Source: Cryptomeria japonica (Eukaryota > Streptophyta > Pinopsida > Cupressales > Cupressaceae). Taken from it: a stretch of DNA of 64,000 nucleotides. A program made the position numbers and the translations under genes. The DNA lies in NCBI RefSeq assembly GCF_030272615.1, contig NC_081408.1, positions 762,158,673 through 762,222,672 of the forward strand, given 5' to 3'. Within the stretch, counting starts at the first letter, position 1; each line of letters opens with the position of its first letter. This document shows, one piece after another, positions 36,062-46,256 of this stretch. The notes under the pieces are model-generated. The model was not told the DNA's origin, searched no databases, and was given only the letters and a program-made list of their open reading frames with translations.

Positions 36062-36207
36062 GGTGAAAACCTGGCAAACAAGCGCCTTGTGACACAAAAA
36101 ACATTGAAAAATCAAAAAAGTAAAGAGAAATAATTTTGTCCAACGGTGAAAACCACTTCAGTGGCACCCTGGGCAAGTACCATGGTGAAAACTGGGTCAC
36201 CAGCGCC
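36062..36207 (+). other. three two-stem hairpins in the 3' region of element 2
   Basis: Three copies of GGYG-AAAA-stem-loop-stem-CRCC follow the integrase stop. Copy 1 is 36062-36086, with one mismatch in the inner stem. Copy 2 is 36145-36168 (GGTG/CACC and CCAC/GTGG, perfect). Copy 3 is 36184-36207 (GGTG/CGCC with one G-T pair and CTGG/CCAG). The inner stems differ but stay paired in copies 2 and 3. Confidence 0.75.
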
Positions 36208-37798
36208 ATGTGTAGAGGCATTGCTCCTCCCTCCTTCAGGATTCACTTTCATCACTTCACTTTGCACACACTCACAACCTATTCGTTCATAATAAACTTA
36301 CCCATTCCCATCATGGCTTGTTATTGATCTACCCAAGATTGGTTAGCCATTCATAATAAACCTCCCTTTTCATCCCTTTCCATCCATAATAAATCAGCTC
36401 CTATCTGTGGCTAAGGCAAATCCTACGTCTAGTGATGGGTGTGGAACTGAGAACATCACATGCTTCAAGGAGTAAAGTTTCTTCCAGCTTCCTTCAATCT
36501 ATCTGCACACAATCCGCAATAAAGCAACATTTGCATCACAGATCCGCAATAAAGTTTCATCTTCTCCACAATAAAGTATCAGTTTCGTGGATTCAGTCAG
36601 TTTCAGATGAGACACAGCAGCAACAATGGGCTTCAAAAAATCAAATCTTTCAATAGACTCAGACAACATATGGTTCAGTGCTATCTATCATTTCTGTGAA
36701 AGTAAACATTGTGACCACAATCAAATAAGACTTATACAAGTGACAAGAGACACTAAACTTGAAGACTACAGTGGATGTTGGTGTCGAGTCTTAGTTTTCT
36801 TTTGATTTCATTTTTTTTTGGTGACATGTCTTTTAGCTTTTCAAGGATGTCTTTGACTAGAGATTCTATCTCTAGGATGTCTTTGACTAGAAAGGCGAGG
36901 ATGGGGTATCATCACCTATTTATATTTGCTGTCTGTGGATTGTCTCTTAATAATGCTCTGACTTGTCCAAGGATATGAGGACACTGTGAGTCAAGTATGA
37001 ACTGGGGCATTCCTTGTTTGTGACTGTCTTATCTCCATGCAAATAGGTACAATGACTTTCTGGGTCGAACATATGCCTCGATTGTCATAACCTACTTGCC
37101 ATAATAAAGCTCAATGATGATAACGCACAAGAAGCTCTTTCACTTTCATATCTTCTATCTTCCATCCCCCTTTCTTGATTGACCTCCATCATCCTTCTCG
37201 AGTCCGCGTAGCCTGCTATCACATGATTGAGTATAATGACACACCAAAAACATTTGCATTTCATGTAGTTTCACCTGCATTACCACATATAAGCATTTCA
37301 TACATACATATAGATATCACAACTGCATCACATCCTGCACACAACACCTATTAGCACAATTTACATTTGCATTATCATATTCATCTGCATTACATACATT
37401 CACATTTGCATCATGCATACACATATAAACACATAAAAGAACAAAAATATTACATTGCATCCACATCATAAACAAACATCACATAAGAACATCTCATCAC
37501 ATAGGTACACATGCATATAGTTGTCGCAAAGATGAATCATCTCATATATATAATCACAAGTGTCATGATACAATGATGTCAAAATCATATGGCTACAAAA
37601 GTACCCACAAGTGTCTACAATACAAAAATGGTACAATACTAATACATAGGGAGCCCTCTACGGCTATGATGAACTCCCTCCCTCGGAGCCACCTGACCTC
37701 GATGGAATCTGAGCCCCTGAAGGACCCGCCCCAGGATCATCCCGCCTGTCCCCTCTATCTGGTGGTGGTGGAGGACCCATAACCCCACCACTCGATGC
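36208..37798 (+). other. 3' untranslated region of element 2, no gene seen
   Basis: Non-coding on both strands as far as I can see. The part from 37240 to 37480 is built of CATTTGCAT/CATACAT-like words, which recur in reverse complement downstream of the PMD gene in element 4. Confidence 0.6.
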
Positions 37799-39556
37799 CT
37801 ATCTCCTCCGGCTCCCTCTTGTAGCTGTCGTTGTACGCGACGGTCTAGGGAAGCTCCTTCTCCGCTGATCTGCTGGCACTACACCATAGTAGAAATCTCG
37901 CCAATAGGCAATCTCCTCCCCTGCCCCTGTGTCCTCCGCTACCTGTCTCCCGGCCCTCAGTGCTGTCTCAGCCTCTGTATAGCGCTAAATAGCCTAATCC
38001 CGCTCCCGCTCAGTATCTCTGAGCCTCATCCTGAGCCGATCCCTCTCCCTCTCCATCTCCTGGATCTCATCTGCCTGGCCCTGGCAGATCTCCCTCAGCT
38101 CTAGCAGCTCACCCTCCACTGGGTCAGCCCCCTTCGCCTTTGCCTGTGGCTTTCCTTGCCCCTGTGCCTGTACCTATACCGGTACTGGTACCTGTACTGG
38201 TACCTGTCTCTGTCCCTGTCCCTATACCTGTACCTGTCTGGGATCCTATGCTCCTGGCACCTGTAGCGGCAATCCACCGTGACCCCTCACCACCCGAGTC
38301 TGTCTCTCCTCACCACCCTCCCTCCGAGGTGCAACCCTCCTCTCTCCAACTGCTCCCCTCCTCCTCCGTCGGCCTCTGCCCCCATCACCTCCACCATCAT
38401 CATCATCACCACCCCCATCTCCATCCAATGGCTCTCCTGGATCCATCAAGCGTGGGAAGGGATGCTCTGCCCAGTATGCTGTGTACTCAGCATCCATGCC
38501 GACGTCCTCAATCTCTGGCCACATGTCCCAGGGTAGGGGCATCATCTCTACCAGTTGTGTCACTGCCTGATCATATGACAGCAAGGGCCCAAACTGTGCC
38601 TGATCTCTGACCGTCCGTGCATACATGCCTGAGCCCCGTGGCATCCTCAGAATCTGGCCAAACTGTCGGCCAACCATGTCCACTAGCTACCTCTCCAGCA
38701 CATAGGGCATCCGCCCAATCAGATACCTGCTCCGAAAGGTGTAGGGAAGCTCAACTGCATCATCCTCCCACTGCTCACAGCCCAGGTATGGTCTCCATAT
38801 GACCATGTCGATATCATCTATCACTCGTCGCCAATGCTCTAACTTGCCAATACGTGGTTGTGATGTGATCATGTCATACAAATGAACAAAGTTGCGTCCA
38901 TGTCCACTGCCTCTAAAGTGTATCGGCCTCGTCACTAGCAGATGCTCATAAGCCCATACCTGCAGCAGTGTCACTCTGCAGCCCAATCCCACTGATCTAT
39001 GATACACAAACTGATGCAGCTCATAGTAAAGGTGTGCCAGCACACACGGTCCCCAAGCATACCTGGTGTGCTGCGTCACCAGTGTCTCTAGTGCTCCTCC
39101 CCAACCCACAGCCAACCCCCGTGTCGCCCTATTTGGACACAGGAACCCACTGATCGCTCCTCCTATCACTGCTGGTAATGCTAATCCTGTGGTTGTCATG
39201 GTGTCCCACGCCACATGTCCTGCCCTCATCTCCAGTCCTAGGTCCTGGAATACTCGTCTCAAGGCCTCCCTGTCTCCATCTTGATCGTATGGGATCAGCT
39301 CCCCATCGATCGGTATCCTCAGTATCCTATATACATCCTCAAGGGTGACTGTCATCTCACCCATCGACAAATGAAACGTACAGGTCTCGGAGTGTCATCT
39401 CTCTGCCAGCGCAGTCAACAGTCCCATGTTCGCCCGAAACTCAGGCACATACAGAACATGTCTCAGTCCCATCTCCTCAATAGCTGCTCGGTCCTTGAAG
39501 GACAACTCAGGTCGCAACCTCTGAGTAGACGGAAATCTCTCCCGTGACTCTAGCAT
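37799..39556 (-). pseudogene. antisense PMD-coiled-coil gene of element 2
   Basis: A 586-codon frame, opposite to gag-pol, from an ATG at 39556 to TAG at 37799, with five in-frame stops (39395, 38687, 38246, 37994, 37985). N-terminal: LSMGEMTVTLEDVYRILRIPIDGE, FLCPNRATRGLAVGWGGALE and VLAHLYYELHQFV. These are marks of the plant mobile domain (PMD) family, found in some host proteins and in several transposon classes. A Gly/Asp/Arg-rich linker and a Gln-Val-Pro repeat follow, then a coiled coil (LLELREICQGQADEIQEMER) and the C-terminal block FYYGVVPADQRRRSF. Element 4 carries the same arrangement. The stops mostly fit C-to-T change. Function in the element's life cycle is unknown. Confidence 0.85.
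38150..38243. repeat. hexamer repeat in PMD linker
   Basis: About 90 bases of CCTGTA/CCTGTC-like hexamers, read on the minus strand as alternating Gln/Val/Pro, between the PMD domain and the coiled coil. Confidence 0.8.
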
Positions 39557-39604
39557 CGGCAAATACTCCTGCAGTCAAGCGAATCAATCATGTCAATCAT
39601 CGTG

Positions 39605-40045
39605 GCATTCCCTGTTTATCACAAAATGCTACTTTTTATCTAAATGCATATGGTATTCTATCCTAGTGACACTCACTGTTCATCACAAAGTGTTGCTATC
39701 TATCCTAGTGACACTCACTGTTCATCACAAAGTGTTGCTATCTATCCTAGTGACACTCACTGTTCATCACAAAGTGTTGCTTCTATCCTAGTGGTACTCC
39801 CTGTTCATCACAAAGTACTACGTGTGTGACACTCACTGTTCATCACAAAGTGTTACTCACATTTGCACTCCCTGTTCATCACAAAGTGCTGCTCATACTT
39901 TAGTACTCCCTGTTCATCACAAAGTACTATATCTTGGTACTCACTATTCATCACAAAGTGCCTTGATCTATCCTAGTCTTCCTAGAGGACCTGCTTGAGT
40001 GTATCCTCTTAGCAGCTTATCCAATCAACGGCGTATGTTCATCAC
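39605..40045. repeat. tandem repeats with core CTGTTCATCACAAAGTG
   Basis: About ten copies of the core. Three near-identical 43-bp units (39658-39787) are followed by shorter, more varied ones to 39960 and single degraded copies at 39612 and 40028. They sit just upstream of the antisense PMD start, so in PMD sense they belong to its leader or promoter. Confidence 0.9.
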
Positions 40046-40084
40046 AGAACTGTCGATTTGACCTTGAGGACGCAAACGTGCTTA

Positions 40085-40340
40085 CTTGACATAAACGCGC
40101 TTAAAGACTGCACAGACACGCCTAAAAAACACAGACGCGCCTGACAAACACAGACGTGCCTATGCTCTGCACAGACGCGCTTGGGTGACACAAACATGCC
40201 TTCTTGGCACAAACGCGACTGACCATCACAAACGCGGCCGCATTTGACATAGACGCGGGTTCAAACGCAGACGCGCCTGGCACAAACACAGACGCGCCTC
40301 ACGAGCATAGATGCGTTTGGCACCAACGCAGACGCACTTG
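40085..40340 (-). repeat. CGCGTCTGTG word array, minus orientation
   Basis: About twelve copies of the leader word in reverse complement (CACAGACGCG), spaced about 15-25 bases. Relative to the antisense PMD gene they lie upstream in the same sense as the words ahead of gag. Confidence 0.85.
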
Positions 40341-40852
40341 GACATTTTTGGACACTTTTTGGACCCTAGTCTAAGCACATTTATTACCCTATCTAGCATG
40401 CATTAATGACAAAATTAAATGCATCAAAGTACGAGGAGGTTTGGTGGTACTTACCGGCTCCCCTGCCTCTGCTGGCCTTTGAAATCGGCGAACGCGGTCG
40501 AATCTATGAATGAAGGTCATCGCTGCTGACTGCTGCTGCTCTATTTTCGCTTTGCAATTTGCTCTCGTGGATGTGTAGATGACAATGAGGATGTATTTTC
40601 CCCCGTGGTCTATCTTATAGCCTACCCTAGCTTTCGCCTTCGTTTCCCGAGTCAGTCTTCTTTATCCCGTGACTCTGTCACTTTATCCGGTCGGTCCATT
40701 CTAGCCTCTCTTTCTTATCGAGAGATTGTCTGCAATCTTTTCAGACATTTTTTCATCCAATCTCTCGAGGGGGCATATCATTTCCATCTTGGGGCAACTC
40801 TATATCAGTTCATCTTATCTTCTTTGAAACAACGCGACAAGCCGCATTGTCT
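40341..40852 (+). other. 3' end of element 2 before the LTR, no gene seen
   Basis: Mixed-composition sequence between the word array and the polypurine tract. The 91-codon frame at 40605-40880 runs into the LTR and shows no domain. Confidence 0.6.
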
Positions 40853-40867
40853 CAAAGAGGGGCAAAA
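40853..40867 (+). other. polypurine tract of element 2
   Basis: AAAGAGGGGCAAAA abuts the 3' LTR. The same sequence precedes the 3' LTR of element 4 (minus strand, 53975-53988). Confidence 0.85.
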
Positions 40868-41632
40868 TGTAGACACCTAAAATTGTCATGTCTAATTAAA
40901 TAAATATTTTATTTATTTAATTATCTAAGCTTGATTCTTCTGTTAATTAAATAAATTTTTATTTATTTAATTAATTCATTTATCCTCTTCTAGCCTTATT
41001 TCTCATTTAAATAAATACTTTATTTATTTAAATTATCCTTTTCCTAAATTAAATAAATATTTTATTTATTTAATTATCCCACTTCTTCTATTAATTAAAT
41101 AAATCTTTATTTATTTAATTAATTCATTAACCTTTTCTACCCATGAAACATGTCATTCATCTCTTAATTCCTACACTACCTACCCCTTTCATTATTTTAT
41201 TATTTCTTTTACCTACCCTCTAATCACAGCCGACCTCCTTTTACACCTCTCAATCTTATCCCTCCATTTCATATAATGTCTTCTATATAAGGAGATGCTT
41301 CCTTCATTAACAAACCCTAATGAAAGATCTTAAGGACTGGACTACACTACGATCCTACTTGCAACCACATTCCGTTCTTTGTTGAGCTCTTGTGCACATA
41401 AAATCTGAGAGCAAATATATCAAGCAAGATCAATGGAGATAGGAAGAATGGAGATCCAAACCCTATTGGACATGTGATGGTATAATCTTTGTGATTTCAT
41501 TTGATTTGCATTGTCTTAGGTAATCTTCATATGTTATGGTTGATCTTTGTTGTTGTTAGGCTAGGGTTTTGTGGTTGAATTCATTTAGCCTTTCAATATT
41601 GTTATTATTGTTATCCATTTTCACCATATACA
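40868..41632 (+). repeat. 3' LTR of element 2
   Basis: 765 bp, TGTAGACACC to CACCATATACA, near-identical to 21657-22395 apart from 10 substitutions and a 26-bp block absent from the 5' copy. Followed by the target duplicate ggaat. Confidence 0.95.
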
Positions 41633-41637
41633 GGAAT

Positions 41638-42310
41638 AAAACAAGACTTGTTTGTAAGGTTTATTTATAGATGGAAGGTGTTGATTTTGAGGAGACTTTT
41701 GCTCTGGTAGCTAGAATTGAAATTGTTATATTATTCCTTGTTTATGTTGCTTACAAATATTTCAAAGTGTATAAGATGGATGTCAAGTCAACATTTCTTA
41801 ATGGTGAGTTGGAAGAAGAAGTTTACATTGAGAAACTGTATGGATTTCAGTTGACAGAGGAAAAAGATATGGTTTGCAAGTTGAACAAAGCACTATATGG
41901 GTTGAAGCAAGCCCTCAGACCCTGGTATGCAATATTGGATAGGTATTTGACAAAACATGAATTCAATAAAGGTATTGCTGGCAGTAATATGTATTTCAAG
42001 ATTGATAATGATAACATTTTATTTGTTGATGACATTATTTTTAGTGGAAATGATGGTTTGTGTAAGAAATTTGTTGATGATATGCAGAGTGAGTTTGAGA
42101 TGTCTATGGTTGGTGAGATGAAATTATTTTTGGGATTGCAAATTTCACAATCAGGTAAAGGTATTTTTATATCTCAATATAAGTATGTGAGAGAATTGTT
42201 GAAGAACTTTGGTTTGGATGATGCTAAGCCTGTTGGTACTCCTATGGTAATCGGATGCAAGTTAACAAAAGATGATGATTCTCCAAAAGAAAAATCAAAT
42301 CAAATATAGA
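41638..42310 (+). pseudogene. pol: copia B reverse transcriptase
   Basis: Resumes after element 2 with the TRLVCKG block, a stop at 41668, then GVDFEETFALVARIEIV, KMDVKSTFLNGELEEEVYIE and NKALYGLKQALRPWY. The catalytic box reads LFVDDIIFSG (about 42020-42045). EMKLFLGLQISQSGKGIFISQ and PVGTPM follow. The frame closes at 42307 and the chain shifts to the next frame. Confidence 0.92.
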
Positions 42311-42935
42311 TTGATGATTGTTATTTTATTGTATTTGACTCAAACTAGACTAGATATTATGAATGTTGTTGATCTTGTTGCTAGATTTCAAATCGATTCT
42401 AAAGAATCTCATGTTGTAGCTATGAAAATAAATTTCAGTTATTTGAAAGGGACAGTTGACTTTAGTTTGTGGTATCCTAAAGATGATGGATTTACTTTGA
42501 GTGCTTTTACAGATGTTGATTGGGCAAGTGATGTGGATGATCAGAAGAGTACTAGTGGTGGTGCGTTTTTCCTTGGAAAGAGACTGGTTGCATGGTTAAG
42601 TGATAACCAAAATGCTATCTCCTTATCTATTGCAGAAGCTGAATACATTGTTGCTACTAGCATTTGTACTCAGGTAATTTGGATGAAGCAAATGTTGAAG
42701 AATATCAAAGTTATTTTTTATTAACCTACTTCCATATATTGTGATAATTCAAGTGCCATTAACATTTCAAAGAATTTGATACTGCATTCTAAGACTACAC
42801 ATATATAAATCAAGTTTCATTTCTTGAGAGAGAAGGTGAATGAGAAGGAAGACAAATTAGAGTATGTTACTACTAAGGAATGGATTGTAGATATCTTCAT
42901 GAAGCCTTTGCCTAAAATACTTTTGAGTGTCTCAG
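42272..42935 (+). pseudogene. pol: copia B RNase H
   Basis: YLTQTRLDIMNVVDLVARF, then the RNase H core with FTDVDWASDVDDQKSTSGGAFFLG and LSIAEAEYIVATS. The last block (DNSSAINISKN, about 42740-42775, then VADIFMKPLPK-like at 42885-42915) lies past a stop at 42722. Confidence 0.9.
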
Positions 42936-43252
42936 ACTGAAGCTGGGGGTGATTGCCCCTCCCGATGAGAACTAAGATGCATCAGTCCGATGAACTTCAC
43001 AAAGATATCTTGCACTCCAGATTGATGAGTGGTGACTACTACTGAGGGGGAGTAGTCAGTATGGTGGTTCAGATGTTTAGTTGTGAATATTGTTGAGATT
43101 TTTCTTTGGCATTACTGTCAAAGGGGGACAGAGGCATGTGAGAAACTGCTATATCCTGTAGAGATTGTTGAGAGTTGTTGGTTGTTGATTTATTTCTAAG
43201 AATTGATTATTTTTCATATTCATATGTTTCCATCAATGCCAAAGGGGGAGAT
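42936..43252 (+). other. copia B 3' untranslated region with three purine tracts
   Basis: Purine tracts GAGGGGGAG (43044-43052), AAAGGGGGACA (about 43119) and the LTR-proximal AAAGGGGGAGA (43241-43251), each following a TTTGGCAT/CAATGCC-like segment. No gene. Confidence 0.75.
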
Positions 43253-44596
43253 TGTTGGATATTGTTGAGATATTTCGTGGAACAATGATGTCAACATATT
43301 CTTTTGTGTGTTCCCTTGTTGTAGTCAGGATAAATGAGTTGATTTGGTCAATGTGTTGGAGGTGAGATATTGCAGTTTAATGGGTTTTGAGATAAGTATC
43401 TCTAGTTGATTCAACATAAGTTTCAGTGGTCTACATGATGATTTGATCAAGTTGTGAGGTCTATTACTACGGTTATTATTTAGTTATTCATGTTATTCAA
43501 TGTTTTGGTTTGTGCTTCGCATTGCTCTGGAATTGCAATATCTTTGTGTGCAGATTTGGTAGAGTATTTGGGATGTTCATGTGTGTCCTCAATTCTAATG
43601 GTTCATGATTTGGAAATCTACAAGTGAATCTTTCAGGTTGACAGTCAATTATGTTGGTGTTCTTCAGCTTCGGTGAAAAGATGATGATGATTCTAGTAAT
43701 CTGAGTTGTTGCAGTTGTTGTGGTGCAATTTACATTGCATGTGAATGTTCCTAGATTGTGTTTTATCCATGTTGTTGGTCTGCATTGATCTTTGTACATG
43801 TTATTGATCATTTTCTTGATTCGGTAGTGTTCTTCATGTTATGCAACATTTATGGAGTTGTAGCATGTTATGGATGTTCGAGGCATAAATCTTGGAGGTG
43901 TTTCATATTTGTGGTATCAATTTGGGTCCAAAATATGTCTTATCTGACATTGTTTTGGTCTATATATGTTGTTGTAGCATGTGAAGTTATTATTTTGTAA
44001 TTTGTATTGAGGGTTTAGCCAACCTTGAAATATCTAGATTGATGATTTGTATATATACATGTAATATTAATTTGAAAGATGCATCTGCATGTGTGAATAT
44101 TGTACTCATCACTTAGAAGCAAAAGAGAAGAGTGAAGAACTACAAAAGAGTGTGCGGAAGTGTAATAGCAGAGTTTAAATATATGTGATTAATCAAAACT
44201 GTAATCAAGCATTAGGAGATACTATTTTCTCAGTTCATGTAATCCAGATTGTTGTCTGATTCTTTTGTAAGACAATGAGTCTTCCCCAAGGTTGTAGCCC
44301 TTATTGTATTTGAGCAATGAGCTCTAGGCAGTGAGCCTAATTGCATGTGCATTCCCCTTTGTAATATATCACTTACTCCTAACAAGATATTATCTCATTG
44401 TGGGTAGTTTCCCACCGTGATTTTTCCCTTGATTGAGTTTTCTACGTCAAAAATCTTGGTGTTATGTGTGTTACTGATGTGGTATTAATTTGTGCTTTAA
44501 CTGTTAATTATTAGATCTTAATTTAAGTTTGAATTGTGTAGATTTTTTGTGCAAACTGATTCATCCCCCTCTCAGTTTGTTGCATTATTACCAACA
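43253..44596 (+). repeat. 3' LTR of copia B
   Basis: 1,344 bp, TGTTGGATATTG to TTACCAACA. Its last 680 bases match 11045-11726. It contains the TATA-like GTATATATAC near 44050 and the conserved segment CCACCGTGATTTTTCCC...GAGTTTTCTACG near 44412-44450, comparable to the one in element C. Confidence 0.85.
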
Positions 44597-44935
44597 ATCT
44601 GGACCAAATAACTAACTAACACATACTTATAGTAGTGACGCCTTAGTTAATTTTTTTACATATCTACAACACATTGTTGCATGTAGTCACTAAGCAACAC
44701 CCTACTCATTTGAACCAAAAACAAGAGGTAGAACTCCAAACCATCAAGACTATCTATTAAGCTACCTGCATACTGACTCTATCTAAGGCTTACTAGGCTT
44801 ACATAGATGTTTCTAACTTAGAAACACACTTGTAGTAATAAACACCACTAGCTATTAATCATGCTTTATAAACACTAATTTTGTTTTTATCTTCATTACT
44901 GATGACACCTTCTAGTTCCATATTATCTAGCTCAT

Positions 44936-45005
<70 letters not shown>

Positions 45006-46256
45006 TCTCAGGTAAGGGGAAATTATTTTACCATTACTATATTATCATGCAATTATTAATTATACCATGATTCTCTCAGGTTTGAAAAATTTGCTAGTTA
45101 CAAAATACACAAAACTTCTACACTTATCCTTTCTAGGAATACTTATCCTTTCTACACTTTGTAATTTGTGCTTCAATCCTAGGATTATTTTGAGTTTGAG
45201 AATGTATTCGATACCACTATATAGTATCATAATATGTCTTCTACCATTATTTACATACACTTGATCACACTTAAAGGACTAGGTACACTACTAGAAGTTT
45301 TGAAGGTACTTCTACCTTAAATTTCTTAGTTTGTTCTCTTCATGAAGCTGGCTACAACTTGGGTTTTCGAGGCATGGGTTCTCTTCTGAGAACATTAATT
45401 TATGGATGACCACTATGTCAAACACTTGGTAACCATTTTCAACACACGAATGATACATGAATAAACAAAACAAACAACAGTTCTCTATTGAGTGGGCTTA
45501 GCTTGATCATATAGTTCAGTATTCTATCTCATTCTGAGGTTGAAGGCCTTACTATTTTTTATTGAAATTTTTCCTCTTTGAATTTATTCTTTCATGGTCT
45601 TGAATTGAAGCTATTACCATAGAATGAAAAAGGAAAGACGAGCCATATAACTGCTAGCACCCAAATCATTCTAAGTTTCTGAAACAATCATGCATTTATG
45701 AAAAATTGTTGTCTCATATCTATCTAAAAGTTCATATTATTTTGAATATGCCAATTTGCATTAAATGTGCACTATAGGGCTACTCTCGTGTGTCTAAGCT
45801 TCTTCATACAAAGGTTAATTTGGCTATCACCCCGAGAGGAGTGTACTCTAAATTGTTTTGAAGAGCTATATAAAGTTGTAGTAATTTTCATATTAACACA
45901 ATTCTAGAACAGAATGGTAGTCAAGAAGTCATCACTGTGAATTGTGACTCCTAGGGTATAATTCCTAAATTAAGTTTTCTCCTCGACCCAACTCACTGCT
46001 ATAGAACTACTAAAATTTAAGAAACCTTATCAAATAGGGTGAGTTACTATTTATTCATGGGGCTCTACTCTAATCTATGGCTGCCTCAAGAACATATTGC
46101 ATTGCCCTATTATCATTAATGGAGTTTCTTTCAATAAAATTAATGAAGAATCTTCCTTAGTTCTTGCATGGTGAGGAGTAATTTTTGTAGCTCATGCACA
46201 AACAAAGATAAGCTTTTCTAATTCTTGCTTAGAATGATATAAACTTCATTTCATAC
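44597..46256. other. spacer, no gene recognised
   Basis: AT-rich sequence between copia B and element 3. Apart from the (CT)n tract, I see no coding motif, LTR end or RNA gene. Short open frames (for example 45067-45264) lack any recognisable domain. Confidence 0.6.
44939..45001. repeat. (CT)n microsatellite
   Basis: About 31 uninterrupted CT dinucleotides. Confidence 0.98.

Larger units (their letters stand above)
21657..41632 (+). mobile_element. Tat-type Ty3/gypsy element 2, complete with both LTRs
   Basis: 19,976 bp with TG...CA LTRs, a primer-binding site, gag-pol, an antisense PMD gene, a polypurine tract and a perfect 5-bp duplication (ggaat 21652-21656 and 41633-41637). About 3.8 kb of it is a solo LTR inserted in gag. 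Two RNase H domains (a degenerate gypsy type and an intact archaeal type) before integrase place it in the Tat lineage. Its gag-pol has at least six in-frame stops and one frameshift, so it is not autonomous now. Confidence 0.92.
11727..44596 (+). mobile_element. Ty1/copia element B, interrupted by elements C and 2
   Basis: Own sequence: primer-binding site, gag, protease, integrase (11727-13972), integrase-RT linker (21123-21656), RT and RNase H (41638-42930), 3' untranslated region and 3' LTR (43253-44596). The two inserts (13973-21122, minus strand; 21657-41632, plus strand) account for about 27 kb of the 33 kb span. Reading frames continue across both inserts once one target duplicate is removed. 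Multiple stops and lost catalytic residues make it non-autonomous now. Confidence 0.85.

Noticed and set aside
37573-39829. Plus-strand open frames rich in Pro and Ser over the PMD gene
   Set aside because: They are complementary-strand shadows of the GC-rich PMD frame, which has the recognisable motifs.
39605-40045. Possible CRISPR-like array from regular repeats
   Set aside because: Unit lengths vary, spacers are repeat-derived, and the setting is a plant retroelement.
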